The notes beneath the pieces are model-generated. The model was not told the DNA's origin. It saw nothing but the letters and a program-made list of their open reading frames with translations, and searched no databases. The position numbers and the translations under genes were made by a program. Source: Paenibacillus sp. GM2 (GTDB taxonomy: Bacteria > Bacillota > Bacilli > Paenibacillales > Paenibacillaceae). From it: a DNA stretch of 64,000 nucleotides. Shown here piece after piece: positions 44,632 to 55,759 of this stretch. How positions within the stretch are numbered: the first letter of the stretch is position 1; every line of letters starts with the position of its first letter. Location: the NCBI RefSeq assembly GCF_900069005.2, contig NZ_LN831279.1:62001-126000 (forward strand), read 5' to 3'.

Positions 44632-46737
44632 GTGAAGGAGAAGAAGACAACATTCAAGCTGTTAAAATGGGGAAGGGGGATATTAGCGGGAGTTTTGCTG
44701 GCAGGGGCTCTGCAGCTCCCTGTATCTGCGCCTGTATCTGCCGATGATTGGTCGGGGAACCGCGTACGCGTCGCGATGTTCCTTGATCTTGGCAGCACCT
44801 ATAAATTAACAGTGCCGGCGGTGACCTTGAAGCCAGGATCGGCAATGGATCTGGTGCTTCAAACATCCTTTGGCGCCAATAACTCATTGCTTACATTGGA
44901 TTCCGGCCAAACTGTGCGTTTCAGCGCAGGAAGCAATCGGATTAAAGCGGCGGAGAGCTCTGACTGGAAAGCGATTGCCGCCGCCGTTAAAAAGCTGCAG
45001 GGTACGGCAGACCGTCCTGTGGCTTATGCTGTAGAGCAGTCGGGGGGCACGGTCTATCAAATTTATACCGGTCCTTATGCGAGTGCGGCAGAAGCTAAGA
45101 AAGCGGTAAGTCGAGTGTCCGGCAGCCTGTCTGGAGTTATCAGCGGACAAGCCCCTTCTGTCAAAGGTGGTTATTATTATTCCGCAGGGGCTCTTGGCAG
45201 CAAGTCAGAAGCGGAAGCGCTAAGAAATTCTGTATCCGCTGCTGGCGTGGATGCCTATCTTGTCTTGATTGGACAGCAGCAATATACGGTATGGGCTGGC
45301 GGAGCAGCAAGCGAATCTGAACTGTCAGCGGTGCGAGGTTCATTACCGCAGGCTTCCTGGTCCCAGGTTGACGATTCCGAGCCGGGAGTGATCGTGCAGC
45401 AGGACGTAACGCTTAATCTTAATTCGCCATCCCCGGTGGATCACTACGAGCTGAGAGGGACGGACAGCAAGCTGATTGTGAATGGCGATGATACGCTTGC
45501 AACCCAGGTCGTCGAAAGATCGGGTCGCAATTATCGAGGGAGCTTCGAGATTAGCCAGCTTAACGGTCAACTCGCCCTTGTCAATGAACTTCCGCTTGAG
45601 AAATATTTGTATTCGGTGGTTTCCGGGGAAGTTCCAGCATCCTGGCCACAGGAATCCTTGAAGGCACAAGCGGTTGCTGCGCGCAGCTATGCGCTCTATT
45701 CGGCTTCAACGGATCGCTTTAAGGTGGCCGGGCTTATCGATACAACGCTGAGCCAAGTGTATAACGGGGTTGAGAACGAAAAAGACAGCATCATCGAGGC
45801 AGTTGACAGCACGGCGGGGGAAGTTATCAAGTCCAACGGTAAAATTGTCGAAGCCATATTCTCCTCCAACAGCGGCGGTGTGTCGGCTGACTCTTCCGAG
45901 GTCTGGAGCAGTGTGAACCCGACGTTCTCAAGCGTGAACAGCGAGTGGGACAAGGCGGCGCAGGCTGCGTTGAAGTCGTGGTACTATGTTCTGCTGCCCA
46001 ACGGTAAGACGGGATATGTTCGCGAGGATAATACAAAATTGACTGGCGGGACGACGGCCGCAGGCTTGAAGAAGCTGAGTGTAACGACTAGTTCCGTAGC
46101 GGTCCGTCCTCTGCCGCAGATTCAATCCGATGTCGATCCTGTAGCTAAGCTGAACCCTGGCGATGAGATTATCATCCTCGATAAAGTTGATGAATCCAGC
46201 GCCTATGCATGGATTCGCGGTCCGTTTACATCGGATCAATTAGTGAAGTCCCTAAGCGGCAAGACCTCGACGCCGGCTCCGTCGTCGATCTATAATATGG
46301 AAGTTACGCAGAGAGGACCTTCGGGCCGGGTCACGCAGATCAAGGCGAACGGACAGATTCTCGATGTGAAGTACCCGGATGCCTTCCGTTCTGCGTTAGG
46401 CAGCTTGCCAAGCACTCTGTTTGATATTAAGGCAACGGGAAGGTATACTGTACTGGGTGCTTCAGGAGCGACTACAAGCGGTACAGCAGCTTCCGGCACG
46501 CCTGTTCTAACGGCTTCCGGTCAGAAGACCTGGAGCGGCGGCAATATGGTCGTCATGGATGGGGACGGGGTTGCTCGTGTGGTGGATCAATCCAATCAGT
46601 TCCTCTTTGTAGGCCGCGGCAACGGACATGGTCTTGGGCTATCCCAGTGGGGAGCCAAGGGAATGGCGGATGCCGGGTATGATTACCAAAAGATTTTGCA
46701 ACACTACTATCAAAATGTAACTATCGTTAAGGAATGA
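44632..46737 (+). CDS. SpoIID/LytB domain protein with SPOR-like repeats
   Basis: The protein has 701 residues from GTG, nine bases after AAGGAGGAG. A signal peptide covers about 1-38. SPOR-like repeats lie around 120-240 ([49 protein letters not shown]), expected to bind denuded peptidoglycan. The SpoIID domain covers about 285-450 ([50 protein letters not shown]) and its end is [19 protein letters not shown] near the C-terminus. SpoIID-type proteins cut glycan strands or enhance the amidase LytC. It is placed between ruvB and queA, eight bases before queA, so likely co-transcribed. Confidence 0.88.
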   Translation: MKEKKTTFKLLKWGRGILAGVLLAGALQLPVSAPVSADDWSGNRVRVAMFLDLGSTYKLTVPAVTLKPGSAMDLVLQTSFGANNSLLTLDSGQTVRFSAGSNRIKAAESSDWKAIAAAVKKLQGTADRPVAYAVEQSGGTVYQIYTGPYASAAEAKKAVSRVSGSLSGVISGQAPSVKGGYYYSAGALGSKSEAEALRNSVSAAGVDAYLVLIGQQQYTVWAGGAASESELSAVRGSLPQASWSQVDDSEPGVIVQQDVTLNLNSPSPVDHYELRGTDSKLIVNGDDTLATQVVERSGRNYRGSFEISQLNGQLALVNELPLEKYLYSVVSGEVPASWPQESLKAQAVAARSYALYSASTDRFKVAGLIDTTLSQVYNGVENEKDSIIEAVDSTAGEVIKSNGKIVEAIFSSNSGGVSADSSEVWSSVNPTFSSVNSEWDKAAQAALKSWYYVLLPNGKTGYVREDNTKLTGGTTAAGLKKLSVTTSSVAVRPLPQIQSDVDPVAKLNPGDEIIILDKVDESSAYAWIRGPFTSDQLVKSLSGKTSTPAPSSIYNMEVTQRGPSGRVTQIKANGQILDVKYPDAFRSALGSLPSTLFDIKATGRYTVLGASGATTSGTAASGTPVLTASGQKTWSGGNMVVMDGDGVARVVDQSNQFLFVGRGNGHGLGLSQWGAKGMADAGYDYQKILQHYYQNVTIVKE

Positions 46738-46744
46738 ACAAGAT

Positions 46745-47773
46745 ATGGACATAAATATGTATGACTTTGAGCTTCCGGAAGAGCTGATCGCTCAGACCCC
46801 ATTGGCGGATCGGAGCGCTTCGCGCTTGCTGACGCTGGATAAGCGCAGCGGGAACATGGAGCATCATCAATTCTCGGAGATCATCCAATATTTGCAGCGC
46901 GGAGATACCCTTGTACTGAATGATACAAGAGTGCTTCCGGCTCGTCTCTTTGGTGTCAAGGAAGATACAGGAGCCAAGGCGGAAGTGCTGCTGCTCAAAA
47001 ATTTGGGGAATGACAGCTGGGAAGCATTAGTGAAACCTGGCAAGAAGCTGAAGACGGGATCCGTCATCATCTTCAGTGATGAGTTGAAGGCAACGATCGA
47101 ATCGGAAGGAGAGATGGGCGGCAGAGTGCTGCGCTTCTCTTATCAGGGAATTTTCAATGAAATTCTTGATCGCTTGGGACAGATGCCGCTGCCTCCCTAT
47201 ATCAAGGAAAGATTGGATGATCAGGAACGGTATCAGACGGTCTATTCCAAGCATGAAGGGTCTGCGGCGGCGCCGACGGCGGGATTGCATTTTACGGAGG
47301 AACTGCTGGAGCAGATTCGCAATAAAGGGGTAGACATCGCTTTTGTAACGCTGCATGTCGGACTGGGTACTTTTCGTCCGGTGTCCGTTGATCGTGTGGA
47401 GGATCATGTGATGCATGAGGAATATTATGTCCTCCCGCAGGAGACGGCTGACTTGCTGAATGCTACGAGGCAGCGGGGCGGCAGGGTCGTTGCTGTCGGT
47501 ACGACATCAGCGCGGACGCTGGAGACTGTGGCGCAGAAGTGCGGGGACGGTCCCATCGTGAAAAGCAGCGGCTGGACGGGAATTTTCATTTATCCCGGGT
47601 ATTCGTACAAGCTGGTCGATGCTTTAATTACTAACTTCCATTTGCCGAAGTCTACGCTGGTGATGTTAGTTAGCGCGTTAGCCGGACGGGAGAATATATT
47701 AACTGCTTATCGGGAAGCGATTGAGCAGAAATACCGTTTCTTCAGCTTTGGCGATGCGATGTTTATTTATTAG
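46745..47773 (+). CDS. queA: S-adenosylmethionine:tRNA ribosyltransferase-isomerase QueA
   Basis: The protein has 342 residues, the normal size. It carries [19 protein letters not shown] at the start, [23 protein letters not shown] and the [16 protein letters not shown] segment near the end. It adds and rearranges the ribosyl part of SAM onto preQ1 in tRNA to make epoxyqueuosine, following Tgt in the queuosine pathway. Confidence 0.96.
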   Translation: MDINMYDFELPEELIAQTPLADRSASRLLTLDKRSGNMEHHQFSEIIQYLQRGDTLVLNDTRVLPARLFGVKEDTGAKAEVLLLKNLGNDSWEALVKPGKKLKTGSVIIFSDELKATIESEGEMGGRVLRFSYQGIFNEILDRLGQMPLPPYIKERLDDQERYQTVYSKHEGSAAAPTAGLHFTEELLEQIRNKGVDIAFVTLHVGLGTFRPVSVDRVEDHVMHEEYYVLPQETADLLNATRQRGGRVVAVGTTSARTLETVAQKCGDGPIVKSSGWTGIFIYPGYSYKLVDALITNFHLPKSTLVMLVSALAGRENILTAYREAIEQKYRFFSFGDAMFIY

Positions 47774-47786
47774 GTCTACGGAATGA

Positions 47787-48935
<1,149 letters not shown>

Positions 48936-48970
48936 ATTCATTAGGAGATAAATGGAAGGAGGATAAGAAC

Positions 48971-49276
48971 ATGTTTCAACTTGCAGAAGGTACAGCAGCG
49001 CCATCTTCATCCGGCCAATTGCTATCCTTTATTGTGCCTTTGATTATTATGTTTGCGGTATTTTATTTCTTGCTTATTCGTCCGCAAAAGAAGAAACAAA
49101 ATACACGCAATAACATGCTGAATGCTTTGCAAAAAGGCGATAAGATTGTTACCATCGGCGGCTTGCATGGTACGATCTTGGAGTTGACAGACGACACCGT
49201 TGTACTTCGCGTTAATGATGTAACCAAGCTTACATTTGAGCGCAGTGCGATCAGTCACCAAGTTAAAGAGTCGTAA
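48971..49276 (+). CDS. yajC: Preprotein translocase subunit YajC
   Basis: The protein has 101 residues with one membrane segment (LLSFIVPLIIMFAVFYFLLIRPQKKK) and a small cytoplasmic domain (LQKGDKIVTIGGLHGTILEL). It associates with SecDF in the Sec translocase. RBS GGAAGGAGG is strong. It is followed by a terminator, ending the ruv-queA-tgt-yajC run. Confidence 0.95.
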   Translation: MFQLAEGTAAPSSSGQLLSFIVPLIIMFAVFYFLLIRPQKKKQNTRNNMLNALQKGDKIVTIGGLHGTILELTDDTVVLRVNDVTKLTFERSAISHQVKES

Positions 49277-49304
49277 GGTTGATCCTTAATGCATAAGTGA
49301 ATGA

Positions 49305-49336
49305 CAAAAAAGAGCCTGCATTCAGGCTCTTTTTTG
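49305..49336. terminator. Terminator between yajC and the convergent YrzE-like gene
   Basis: CAAAAAAGAGCCTG pairs with CAGGCTCTTTTTTG around CATT. A- and T-runs on both sides make it usable in both directions. Confidence 0.92.
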
Positions 49337-49345
49337 TTGTATCCG

Positions 49346-49738
49346 CTAACGTTTATTCAAATTGACCCCAAATACACCTCCGATCGCCCCGATGATCAGT
49401 GCTGGCAGCAGTAAGAGCCATGTAGCAAGCTGCACTGAGCTGTCGAGGGCCAGGAAACTGATAACAAATACGAGAATTCCATAGATGAGACCTGTGATGC
49501 AGCCTTGGTACATCCCTTTCATCTGAGCGCGCTTGCCGGAGACGACTCCTCCGAATAGGATAGCTATGGAATGAACGATGTAAGTGTACAAGCCAAGCTC
49601 CTGCTCCTCTAGCATATTGGACTGTAGAAGCAGCGAGAGTACGAGAGCGCCGATCATCATCCAGAGAAAAGCGTACCACAGCCCGGATATGGTCGGATGG
49701 GAAATGCGGATTGAAACAATGCGGCGGATGAAATTCAT
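49346..49738 (-). CDS. TIGR04086 family membrane protein (YrzE-like)
   Basis: The protein has 130 residues from the ATG eight bases after GGAGG; an ATG five codons earlier lies inside that site. Four hydrophobic segments are separated by short loops (FLWMMIGALVLSLLLQS, YIVHSIAILFGGVVSGKRA, GCITGLIYGILVFVISFLAL, LLLLPALIIGAIGGVFGVNL). The family is found next to yajC and spoVB in spore formers; its function is not known. Confidence 0.82.
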   Translation of the reverse strand: MNFIRRIVSIRISHPTISGLWYAFLWMMIGALVLSLLLQSNMLEEQELGLYTYIVHSIAILFGGVVSGKRAQMKGMYQGCITGLIYGILVFVISFLALDSSVQLATWLLLLPALIIGAIGGVFGVNLNKR

Positions 49739-49846
49739 GACGCGTTCCTCCATTTCTATTCATAGTGCATATTCAAAAAAACTCTCATGCTATTATTTTA
49801 TGGTCAAGCAGGAGAGGTTATGACAAGTCCGTAGGTGGTCAGTTGT

Positions 49847-51424
49847 TCAGTTCTTGATCCATCTCCGCAAGATTGGAATTCGGCTAATATCATGCCAATC
49901 TATCAGTTTCAAGGCTGCGGACAGGATTAAGTAGATCATTGTGGCGATCAGCGAGGTCATGAGGAAGCGAAGCCCCGTGCCCCAGATAGTTAGTAATTCG
50001 TTATAGAGATAGGCTGCGGCTCCGCTCATAATGACCATCAGACATGCAACTTTCAAAATATCAAGCAAGGGAAAGCGGAAGCGAAGCGCGCGTGAGACGC
50101 TGAAGCCATGCAGTATAGTAACGATAATAATGTTGATAATGATCGCGATAATGGCTCCATAAATGCCCATGCTAGGGTTCGAGGCCAGATAATAGATGAG
50201 AACTAGCTTCACCGTGGCCCCGATTAATGTATTGATCAATGCCCGCCCAGGTTTGTCTAGCGCTTGCAGTGTAGCTTGCAGCGGGGCTTGCACATAGGAG
50301 AAGAGGGCGATCGGAGCCATAACTTTCAGCATGCCTGCGATGCTTCCGTTGTCGTATAGAAGCTGGCAGAGCGGTCCGGCCAAGACATACATGATCGCTG
50401 CAAAGGGGGCGCCGGTCACTAACGCCAGCCTGATGGATTGATGAAGTCTTAGATGAATCGTACGCATATCTCCTTTGGCCTGTGCTTCTGCGAGAGAAGG
50501 AACAAGTGATATGGCAAGCGAAGAGGTCAATGCGCCCGGGAGCAGCAAGAGTGGGATGATCATCCCTTGTAATGCGCCGTACTGAGAGGTGGCGATGGCC
50601 GTGGCTACTCCGGCAATGGCGAGACTGCGTGCCGTAATAATGGACTCTAGAAGGTAGGACATCGAACCGACTAAGCGACCGCCAGTTACCGGGAGAGCTA
50701 CCTTGAGAATCTGCCAGATCCGCGAGAAGAAGGAGTCATCGTCCTGTTGCTCTGCCGCGACAGGGGCCGTTGTAGTATTGGGAGGATTTTTCCGGCGTAT
50801 GCGGCTGTATTGCCATAATAAGACGGCGAGGCCGACGATCTCCCCAAATACGACTCCAAGCATCGCTCCGGCTGCAGCATACTCGATACCCCAAGGTAGG
50901 AACAGGTAGGAGAATAAGAGGACACAGATAATTCTTGCAATGGTCTCTGTGACTGATGAGACGGCGGAGGGGATCATGTCCTGCTTTCCTTGGAAATACC
51001 CGCGATAGACGGAAGAGATAGCGACAATAACGACCATTGGACTCATCGCGATAAAGGTGTGATAGACCCGTGGATCGGTGAGAATATAGCGGCTGGCCCA
51101 AGGGGCCCCGAACAGGCAGATAAATGTAAATAGAAATCCGACAGCCGTTGCGTAGACCAGGCTTGTCCGCAAAATAGTAGTAGAACGCTGTGAATTCCCC
51201 GCCGATTCCGCCTCGGCTACCAGCTTGGCAATCGCTAGCGGAATGCCGCCCGCTATGAGGGTAACAATTACCAAGAAAAAGGGATAGCCAAGCTGATATA
51301 AGCCAACGCCTTCTGTACCGATGATCCTTGGAAGCATAATGCGCGGAATGAAGCCGAGAATACGATTAACCACACTTGCCAAGAGCAGGATCATCGTGCC
51401 CTGGATAAAGGTTTGTTTATTCAA
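49847..51424 (-). CDS. spoVB: Stage V sporulation protein B-like lipid II/polysaccharide flippase
   Basis: The protein has 525 residues from TTG 51424 after GAGAGAGGGA. About 14 membrane segments are present, with N-terminal GTMILLLASVVNRILGFIPRIMLPRIIGTEGVGLYQLGYP typical of SpoVB/MurJ-like MOP superfamily members. SpoVB is needed for spore cortex synthesis. Its position beside the YrzE-like gene and before comN-secDF matches Bacillus subtilis. A role as a general cell-wall flippase is possible because Bacilli carry several paralogues. Confidence 0.85.
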   Translation of the reverse strand: MNKQTFIQGTMILLLASVVNRILGFIPRIMLPRIIGTEGVGLYQLGYPFFLVIVTLIAGGIPLAIAKLVAEAESAGNSQRSTTILRTSLVYATAVGFLFTFICLFGAPWASRYILTDPRVYHTFIAMSPMVVIVAISSVYRGYFQGKQDMIPSAVSSVTETIARIICVLLFSYLFLPWGIEYAAAGAMLGVVFGEIVGLAVLLWQYSRIRRKNPPNTTTAPVAAEQQDDDSFFSRIWQILKVALPVTGGRLVGSMSYLLESIITARSLAIAGVATAIATSQYGALQGMIIPLLLLPGALTSSLAISLVPSLAEAQAKGDMRTIHLRLHQSIRLALVTGAPFAAIMYVLAGPLCQLLYDNGSIAGMLKVMAPIALFSYVQAPLQATLQALDKPGRALINTLIGATVKLVLIYYLASNPSMGIYGAIIAIIINIIIVTILHGFSVSRALRFRFPLLDILKVACLMVIMSGAAAYLYNELLTIWGTGLRFLMTSLIATMIYLILSAALKLIDWHDISRIPILRRWIKN

Positions 51425-51515
51425 AGTGATTCCCTCTCTCCCCTAAATGAGCCTCTACGAATATCAATGTTAATTAACCATATGCTAGTCCTGTCCCAAT
51501 TCATGACTTATCCTT

Positions 51516-51967
51516 GAGAGGAAGTTCAAAAAGTCCACTTTTGATCTCGGAGTAACACAAGGGGGCTAATCGGCGTCGAATCTTGAATTCAGCCGGTCCT
51601 TCCGGTGCTCACGTACAAACTACGTACGCTGCGCTCCTCAACCCCTAGCTTCATCCAACCTTCTCGGAGCTGAAAACCGACCTTTTTGAACCTGCGATTT
51701 GAGAGGAAGTTCAAAAAGTCCACTTTTGATCTCGGAGTAACACAAGGGGGCTAATCGGCGTCGAATCTTGAATTCAGCCGGTCCTTCCGGTGCTCACGTA
51801 CAAACTACGTACGCTGCGCTCCTCAACCCCTAGCTTCATCCAACCTTCTCGGAGCTGAAAACCGGCCTTTTTGAACCTGCGATTTGAGAGGAAGTTCAAA
51901 AAGTCCACTTTTGATCTCGAAGTAACACAAGGGGGAGACTAATCGGCGTCGAATCTTGAATTCAGCC
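51516..51967. repeat. Tandem array of a 185-base intergenic repeat (2.4 copies)
   Basis: Units begin at 51516, 51701 and 51886, exactly 185 bases apart. Copies one and two are nearly identical; the third stops after about 80 bases and has a small insertion. Each unit starts GAGAGGAAGTTCAAAAAGTC and ends CCTTTTTGAACCTGCGATTT, so its ends are inverted repeats (TTCAAAAAG/CTTTTTGAA). Inside is the palindrome-rich CACGTACAAACTACGTACGC. No reading frame is conserved. The array fills most of the 625-base gap between spoVB and comN; nothing else was recognised there. Confidence 0.95.
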
Positions 51968-52049
51968 CAAATCAATAATTCTATCAAGCAGGAATCGGAA
52001 AAATGAAGTAGAATGTTATTTAGATGGGGATCAGGAAGGAGGCACCAGG

Positions 52050-52307
52050 ATGGCTGAAGAGGATTACACGAGAAAGGAACTGTTCGAGACGATCGAGAAT
52101 TTGTGCCGCAGCAAAGTGGAAGAATTCCGGATGATCGGTTATGAACATGTGACTGAAGAGGAAATATGGAGCTGTGTCAGCCAGAAGTATGAAAAAAATG
52201 GCTTTCCGCCATTACATCAATTGGTAAATGATATCCTTTCTTTGAAGATAACCCATTTTATGAACTATTTGACGATTTCAGCTTTTCGTGGATCCCATTT
52301 AGATTAA
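52050..52307 (+). CDS. comN: Post-transcriptional regulator ComN-like
   Basis: The protein has 85 residues, with RBS GGAAGGAGG. The sequence (LCRSKVEEFRMIGYEHVTEEEIWSCV, then DILSLKITHFMNYLTISAF) fits the short ComN/YrzD family found directly before secDF in Bacilli. In B. subtilis ComN controls comE mRNA for DNA uptake. It is followed by a hairpin with A/T runs and then secD. Confidence 0.85.
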   Translation: MAEEDYTRKELFETIENLCRSKVEEFRMIGYEHVTEEEIWSCVSQKYEKNGFPPLHQLVNDILSLKITHFMNYLTISAFRGSHLD

Positions 52308-52464
52308 GGGGTCTTTTTTGTGCTCTATCACTAAAAAAAGATCTTTTTGAACACAGGTTTAAGAGTCGATCGTAACAAAAATGATAAAATTCGTGAAATT
52401 GACGGTCGATTCCTGCCTAGCTATAATAGGAATATTGAGAATTGAAAGGGGATCGAAGTACGGG

Positions 52465-53718
52465 ATGAAAAGAATAGTGGCATTCATAACCGTCGTGGTT
52501 GTCTTATCAGCCCTGATGGGTTGGACAACCCCTGGTTTACTGAAAAGCATGCGTCTCGGCCTGGACTTGAAGGGCGGATTCGAAATTTTGTACGAGGCTT
52601 CGCCATTGGAATCCGGGGCTAAAGTAACAAAAGAATCGCTCGTCAAAACGGCGCAAAGCTTGGAAAAGCGTGCGAACAAGCTCGGTACGAGTGAGCCGGA
52701 AGTGACTACGGAAGGCACAAACCGGATTCGTGTAAAATTGGCCGGTGTGACCGACGAAGCAGAAGTACGCAAAATGATGAAAGAGCCGGCGGAACTGACT
52801 TTCCGTAGTAAAGACGGAACTGAAAAGAACCCGGATGAGTACAACAAGATCGAAATGATCGGTACCGACTTCGCCGAGAACGGCGCTGCGCTTCAATTTG
52901 ATAATATGAATAAGCCGCAGGTAAGCATCAAGGTGAAGAGTAAAGATAAATTTGCTGAAATAACGAAACGTTTGCTTGGTCAACCACTTGCTATTTATAT
53001 GAATGATGAGCTGATCTCAGCGCCAGTTGTACAAGCCGTTCTTACCGATGGAACAGCGTCAATCAGTGTAGGTGGAGATATGGATGAAGCGAAAGAGCTT
53101 CGCGATGTTATTAACCTGGGTGCGTTGCCTTTGAAGCTTCACGAGAAATACTCGCAGAGCCTTGGAGCAACCCTTGGCCAGCAATCGCTGAAATCTACAA
53201 TTGAAGCAGGTTTGATTGGCTCCGTGTTTATTTTAGTGTTCATGGTCGGAATGTACCGGGCACCTGGACTTATTGCCAGCTTTGCATTGATTTTGCACAC
53301 TTGGCTCTTGATAGCGGTGTTCGCATGGGCCAACTTCACGTTAACTCTGCCGGGGATCGCGGCGATTATTCTCGGGATCGGGATGGCCGTCGATGCCAAC
53401 ATCATTACCAACGAACGGATAAGAGAAGAGCTGAGGAGCGGCAAGAGCGTAATGTCGTCCGTAAAAGCAGGCGGCAAGCATTCACTCCGTACGGTTTTGG
53501 ACTCCAACATTACGACGATTATCGTTGCTATCGTAATGTATATTTACGGAACTGGATCAGTTAAAGGGTTTGCCCTGGTGCTCATCGTGGAAATCGTGCT
53601 TAGTATTGCAACGAATGTCTACTTCGTACGGTTCCTCCTTAACTTGCTGCTCAAGGCTGGTAAGCTGATGAAACCGAAATACTTCGGGGTTAAGGAGAGT
53701 GAGATTCGTGCACTTTGA
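52465..53718 (+). CDS. secD: Protein translocase subunit SecD
   Basis: The protein has 417 residues starting at the ATG of MKRIVAFITVVVVLSALMG; the frame extends upstream to 52381 but the family starts here. LGLDLKGGFEILYE (D1 motif) follows the first membrane segment. The periplasmic P1 region spans about 45-240. Five more membrane segments follow, with GMAVDANIITNERIREEL (the conserved D5 motif). SecD and SecF are separate here, unlike the single SecDF chain of B. subtilis. It uses the proton gradient to pull exported proteins. Confidence 0.94.
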   Translation: MKRIVAFITVVVVLSALMGWTTPGLLKSMRLGLDLKGGFEILYEASPLESGAKVTKESLVKTAQSLEKRANKLGTSEPEVTTEGTNRIRVKLAGVTDEAEVRKMMKEPAELTFRSKDGTEKNPDEYNKIEMIGTDFAENGAALQFDNMNKPQVSIKVKSKDKFAEITKRLLGQPLAIYMNDELISAPVVQAVLTDGTASISVGGDMDEAKELRDVINLGALPLKLHEKYSQSLGATLGQQSLKSTIEAGLIGSVFILVFMVGMYRAPGLIASFALILHTWLLIAVFAWANFTLTLPGIAAIILGIGMAVDANIITNERIREELRSGKSVMSSVKAGGKHSLRTVLDSNITTIIVAIVMYIYGTGSVKGFALVLIVEIVLSIATNVYFVRFLLNLLLKAGKLMKPKYFGVKESEIRAL

Positions 53719-54610
53719 TAAGAGCATTAAGAGACTGGATTATGTCCATCTAAGCAAATATTTCTTCGCCATATCGATTGCTTTAATCATACTTGGCGTA
53801 GCATCTCTATCCTTTTTTGGATTAAATTATAGCGTAGACTTTCAATCTGGCTCCAACGTAGACGTGACGATCACAAAGTCGATTTCGAAGGATGAAATTG
53901 AATCGATTATCAAGAATCTCGACATTGCAGAAGGGACAACCATTAATATGGGAGAGGAGCGGATAAGCATTCGCTTCACTAAGGTTCTGGATGAAGATCA
54001 GGATGTCGCGTTGAAGAAAGAAATAAGCAAGCTTGACGAGAGTGCAGCTTTCGAGGTTAATACTGTTGATACGGAAATGGCCAAGGAGCTGGCGCAAAAT
54101 GCAATAAAAGCGGTTCTCATCGCTTGTTTAGGGATAATAATTTATGTAAGTATCCGTTTTGAATGGCGTTTTGCTGTAGCAGCTGTAATTTCTCTGCTGC
54201 ATGATGCGATTCTGGTTATAGCGATTTTCTCTATCTTCCATCTCAAGGTCGATCTTACCTTTATCGTTGCTGTACTTACGATTATCGGCTATTCTATCAA
54301 CGATACGATCGTTATCTTTGACCGGATTCGTGAAAATATGCGGTTCGCCAAGCTGAAGACCAGAGATGATCTCAAGGAACTGGTTGATCACAGTATCGCT
54401 CAGACGATTATGCGTTCGATTTATACGGTCTTGACCGTATTCATCGCGGCCTTCTTCCTGTTCCTGCTCGGCGGGGAATCGATTAAAATGTTCTCACTTG
54501 CTATGACGATCGGTCTTGTGCTCGGGGCTTATTCGACCATCTTTATCGCCAGCCCACTGTGGTTTGTGCTTAAAGTAAGAGAAAAGAAAAAACCGGCTAA
54601 GGCGGCTTAA
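53708..54610 (+). CDS. secF: Protein translocase subunit SecF
   Basis: The protein has 300 residues from GTG 53708, ten bases after AAGGAG; GTG 53699 is too close to that site. It overlaps the secD stop by eleven bases. GLNYSVDFQSGSNVDVTI follows the first membrane segment. The second conserved block is GYSINDTIVIFDRIRENM in the membrane domain. It forms the SecDF-YajC complex with SecD. Confidence 0.95.
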   Translation: MHFDKSIKRLDYVHLSKYFFAISIALIILGVASLSFFGLNYSVDFQSGSNVDVTITKSISKDEIESIIKNLDIAEGTTINMGEERISIRFTKVLDEDQDVALKKEISKLDESAAFEVNTVDTEMAKELAQNAIKAVLIACLGIIIYVSIRFEWRFAVAAVISLLHDAILVIAIFSIFHLKVDLTFIVAVLTIIGYSINDTIVIFDRIRENMRFAKLKTRDDLKELVDHSIAQTIMRSIYTVLTVFIAAFFLFLLGGESIKMFSLAMTIGLVLGAYSTIFIASPLWFVLKVREKKKPAKAA

Positions 54611-54647
54611 GCGATTATATAGAGAGAAGTATTGTTGCTGGGCATGA

Positions 54648-54675
54648 AGAGCCGCGTCGATTACGACGCGGCTCT
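54648..54675 (+). terminator. Hairpin after secF
   Basis: AGAGCCGCGTCG and CGACGCGGCTCT form a perfect 12-bp stem with loop ATTA, followed by ATCATTCTTTATT. The T-run is broken. Confidence 0.7.
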
Positions 54676-54715
54676 ATCATTCTTTATTAAGTTCTCGGGT
54701 TTCAGGGGGGATATC

Positions 54716-55684
54716 ATGAGACGCGAACAAACTGTTGCTGTTGATTCGATCGCTGCAGTTAGTATGGTGAGCCATTTTGCTCTAACCGCATTAAAAGGAA
54801 TCGTAGGTATATTGTTCAATAGCTATGCTTTGCTGGCAGATGCATTATTCTCATTAGCTGAAATTTTATCTACAGTAAGTTCTTCGTTAACGGATGCATG
54901 GAGACGATTCTATGAGCGCAAATCACCGCTTTCCCGGCAGGACCCGGCGCAGAAGGCAAAATCGTTGCTGCCTGTTGCTGTATTTATCGCTGTCTTGATT
55001 TTGCTGGGCGCTGTGCAGACGATGATTACGACGGTCACGGCGATTTTTGCAGGAGATATCCTTGCGCCTGGTTATGTAGCCGGCGTAGTTGTGGTTGTCT
55101 CTCTCGTCGTGAATGAACTTATTTTTCAGATACAATATCGATCAACAACCGCTCGGGCTGAGAAAGAGCGTGACACTTATGTCGAGAACCACCGTTATTC
55201 GTTGTATTGCTCTATAATCGTAATGCTGGGTGTATTTGGTGCGATGGCTGGTCATGCCCTGGATATACCGATGATGCTCTATTTCGACCCGATCGTGGCG
55301 ACCATCGTGGCCATTCTCGTAGCTTACAGGGCTTATATTATGGTTCGTAAAGTAATTAACAGCACGCTGGCTACAACATTGTTCCGGGAGGATACAGAGC
55401 GGTTCATAGAGACGGTTCAGCGCGTCCATGGCATTATTACCGTCGAAGATTTGCGCGCACAAGAGCAGGGGCATTATGTGAGGGTTATCGCTAAGATTAG
55501 CGTAAATCCGCAGATTACGGTAACAGAGGCAAATGATATCGCTAATAGAGCCAAGGTACTGCTCATGCATCGCTTCTCTCATGTGAATGATGTCAGTATT
55601 CTTGTTTTGCCTTATGATCCCGGTTATCCCTATAAGAGCAATCAGCTTGGGGCAAATGACGATATGCCAAACCTGCTGCAATAA
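54716..55684 (+). CDS. Cation diffusion facilitator family transporter
   Basis: The protein has 322 residues from ATG 54716, after AGGGGGG; the frame is open further upstream across the secF hairpin, which argues against an earlier start. Membrane helices 1-2 show ALKGIVGILFNSYALLADALFSLAEILSTV, with the SxxLxxDAxxS-type metal site. DTYVENHRYSLYCSIIVMLGVFGAMAG and MLYFDPIVATIVAILVAYRAY form the later helices, with a cytoplasmic domain at the end (HRFSHVNDVSILVLPYDP). It exports Zn, Mn or Fe ions; which one is not determined. Confidence 0.9.
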   Translation: MRREQTVAVDSIAAVSMVSHFALTALKGIVGILFNSYALLADALFSLAEILSTVSSSLTDAWRRFYERKSPLSRQDPAQKAKSLLPVAVFIAVLILLGAVQTMITTVTAIFAGDILAPGYVAGVVVVVSLVVNELIFQIQYRSTTARAEKERDTYVENHRYSLYCSIIVMLGVFGAMAGHALDIPMMLYFDPIVATIVAILVAYRAYIMVRKVINSTLATTLFREDTERFIETVQRVHGIITVEDLRAQEQGHYVRVIAKISVNPQITVTEANDIANRAKVLLMHRFSHVNDVSILVLPYDPGYPYKSNQLGANDDMPNLLQ

Positions 55685-55759
55685 TAGTTCGAACATACTT
55701 TCTGTTTCACTTTGCAAAGAATATCGGGGGATCGACTGGAGAAAGAGGGTGTGAAGTCA

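Noticed and set aside
51516..51967. Possible CRISPR array
   Set aside because: The repeating unit is 185 bases with no distinct spacers, and no cas gene is nearby. It is a tandem duplication of an intergenic element.
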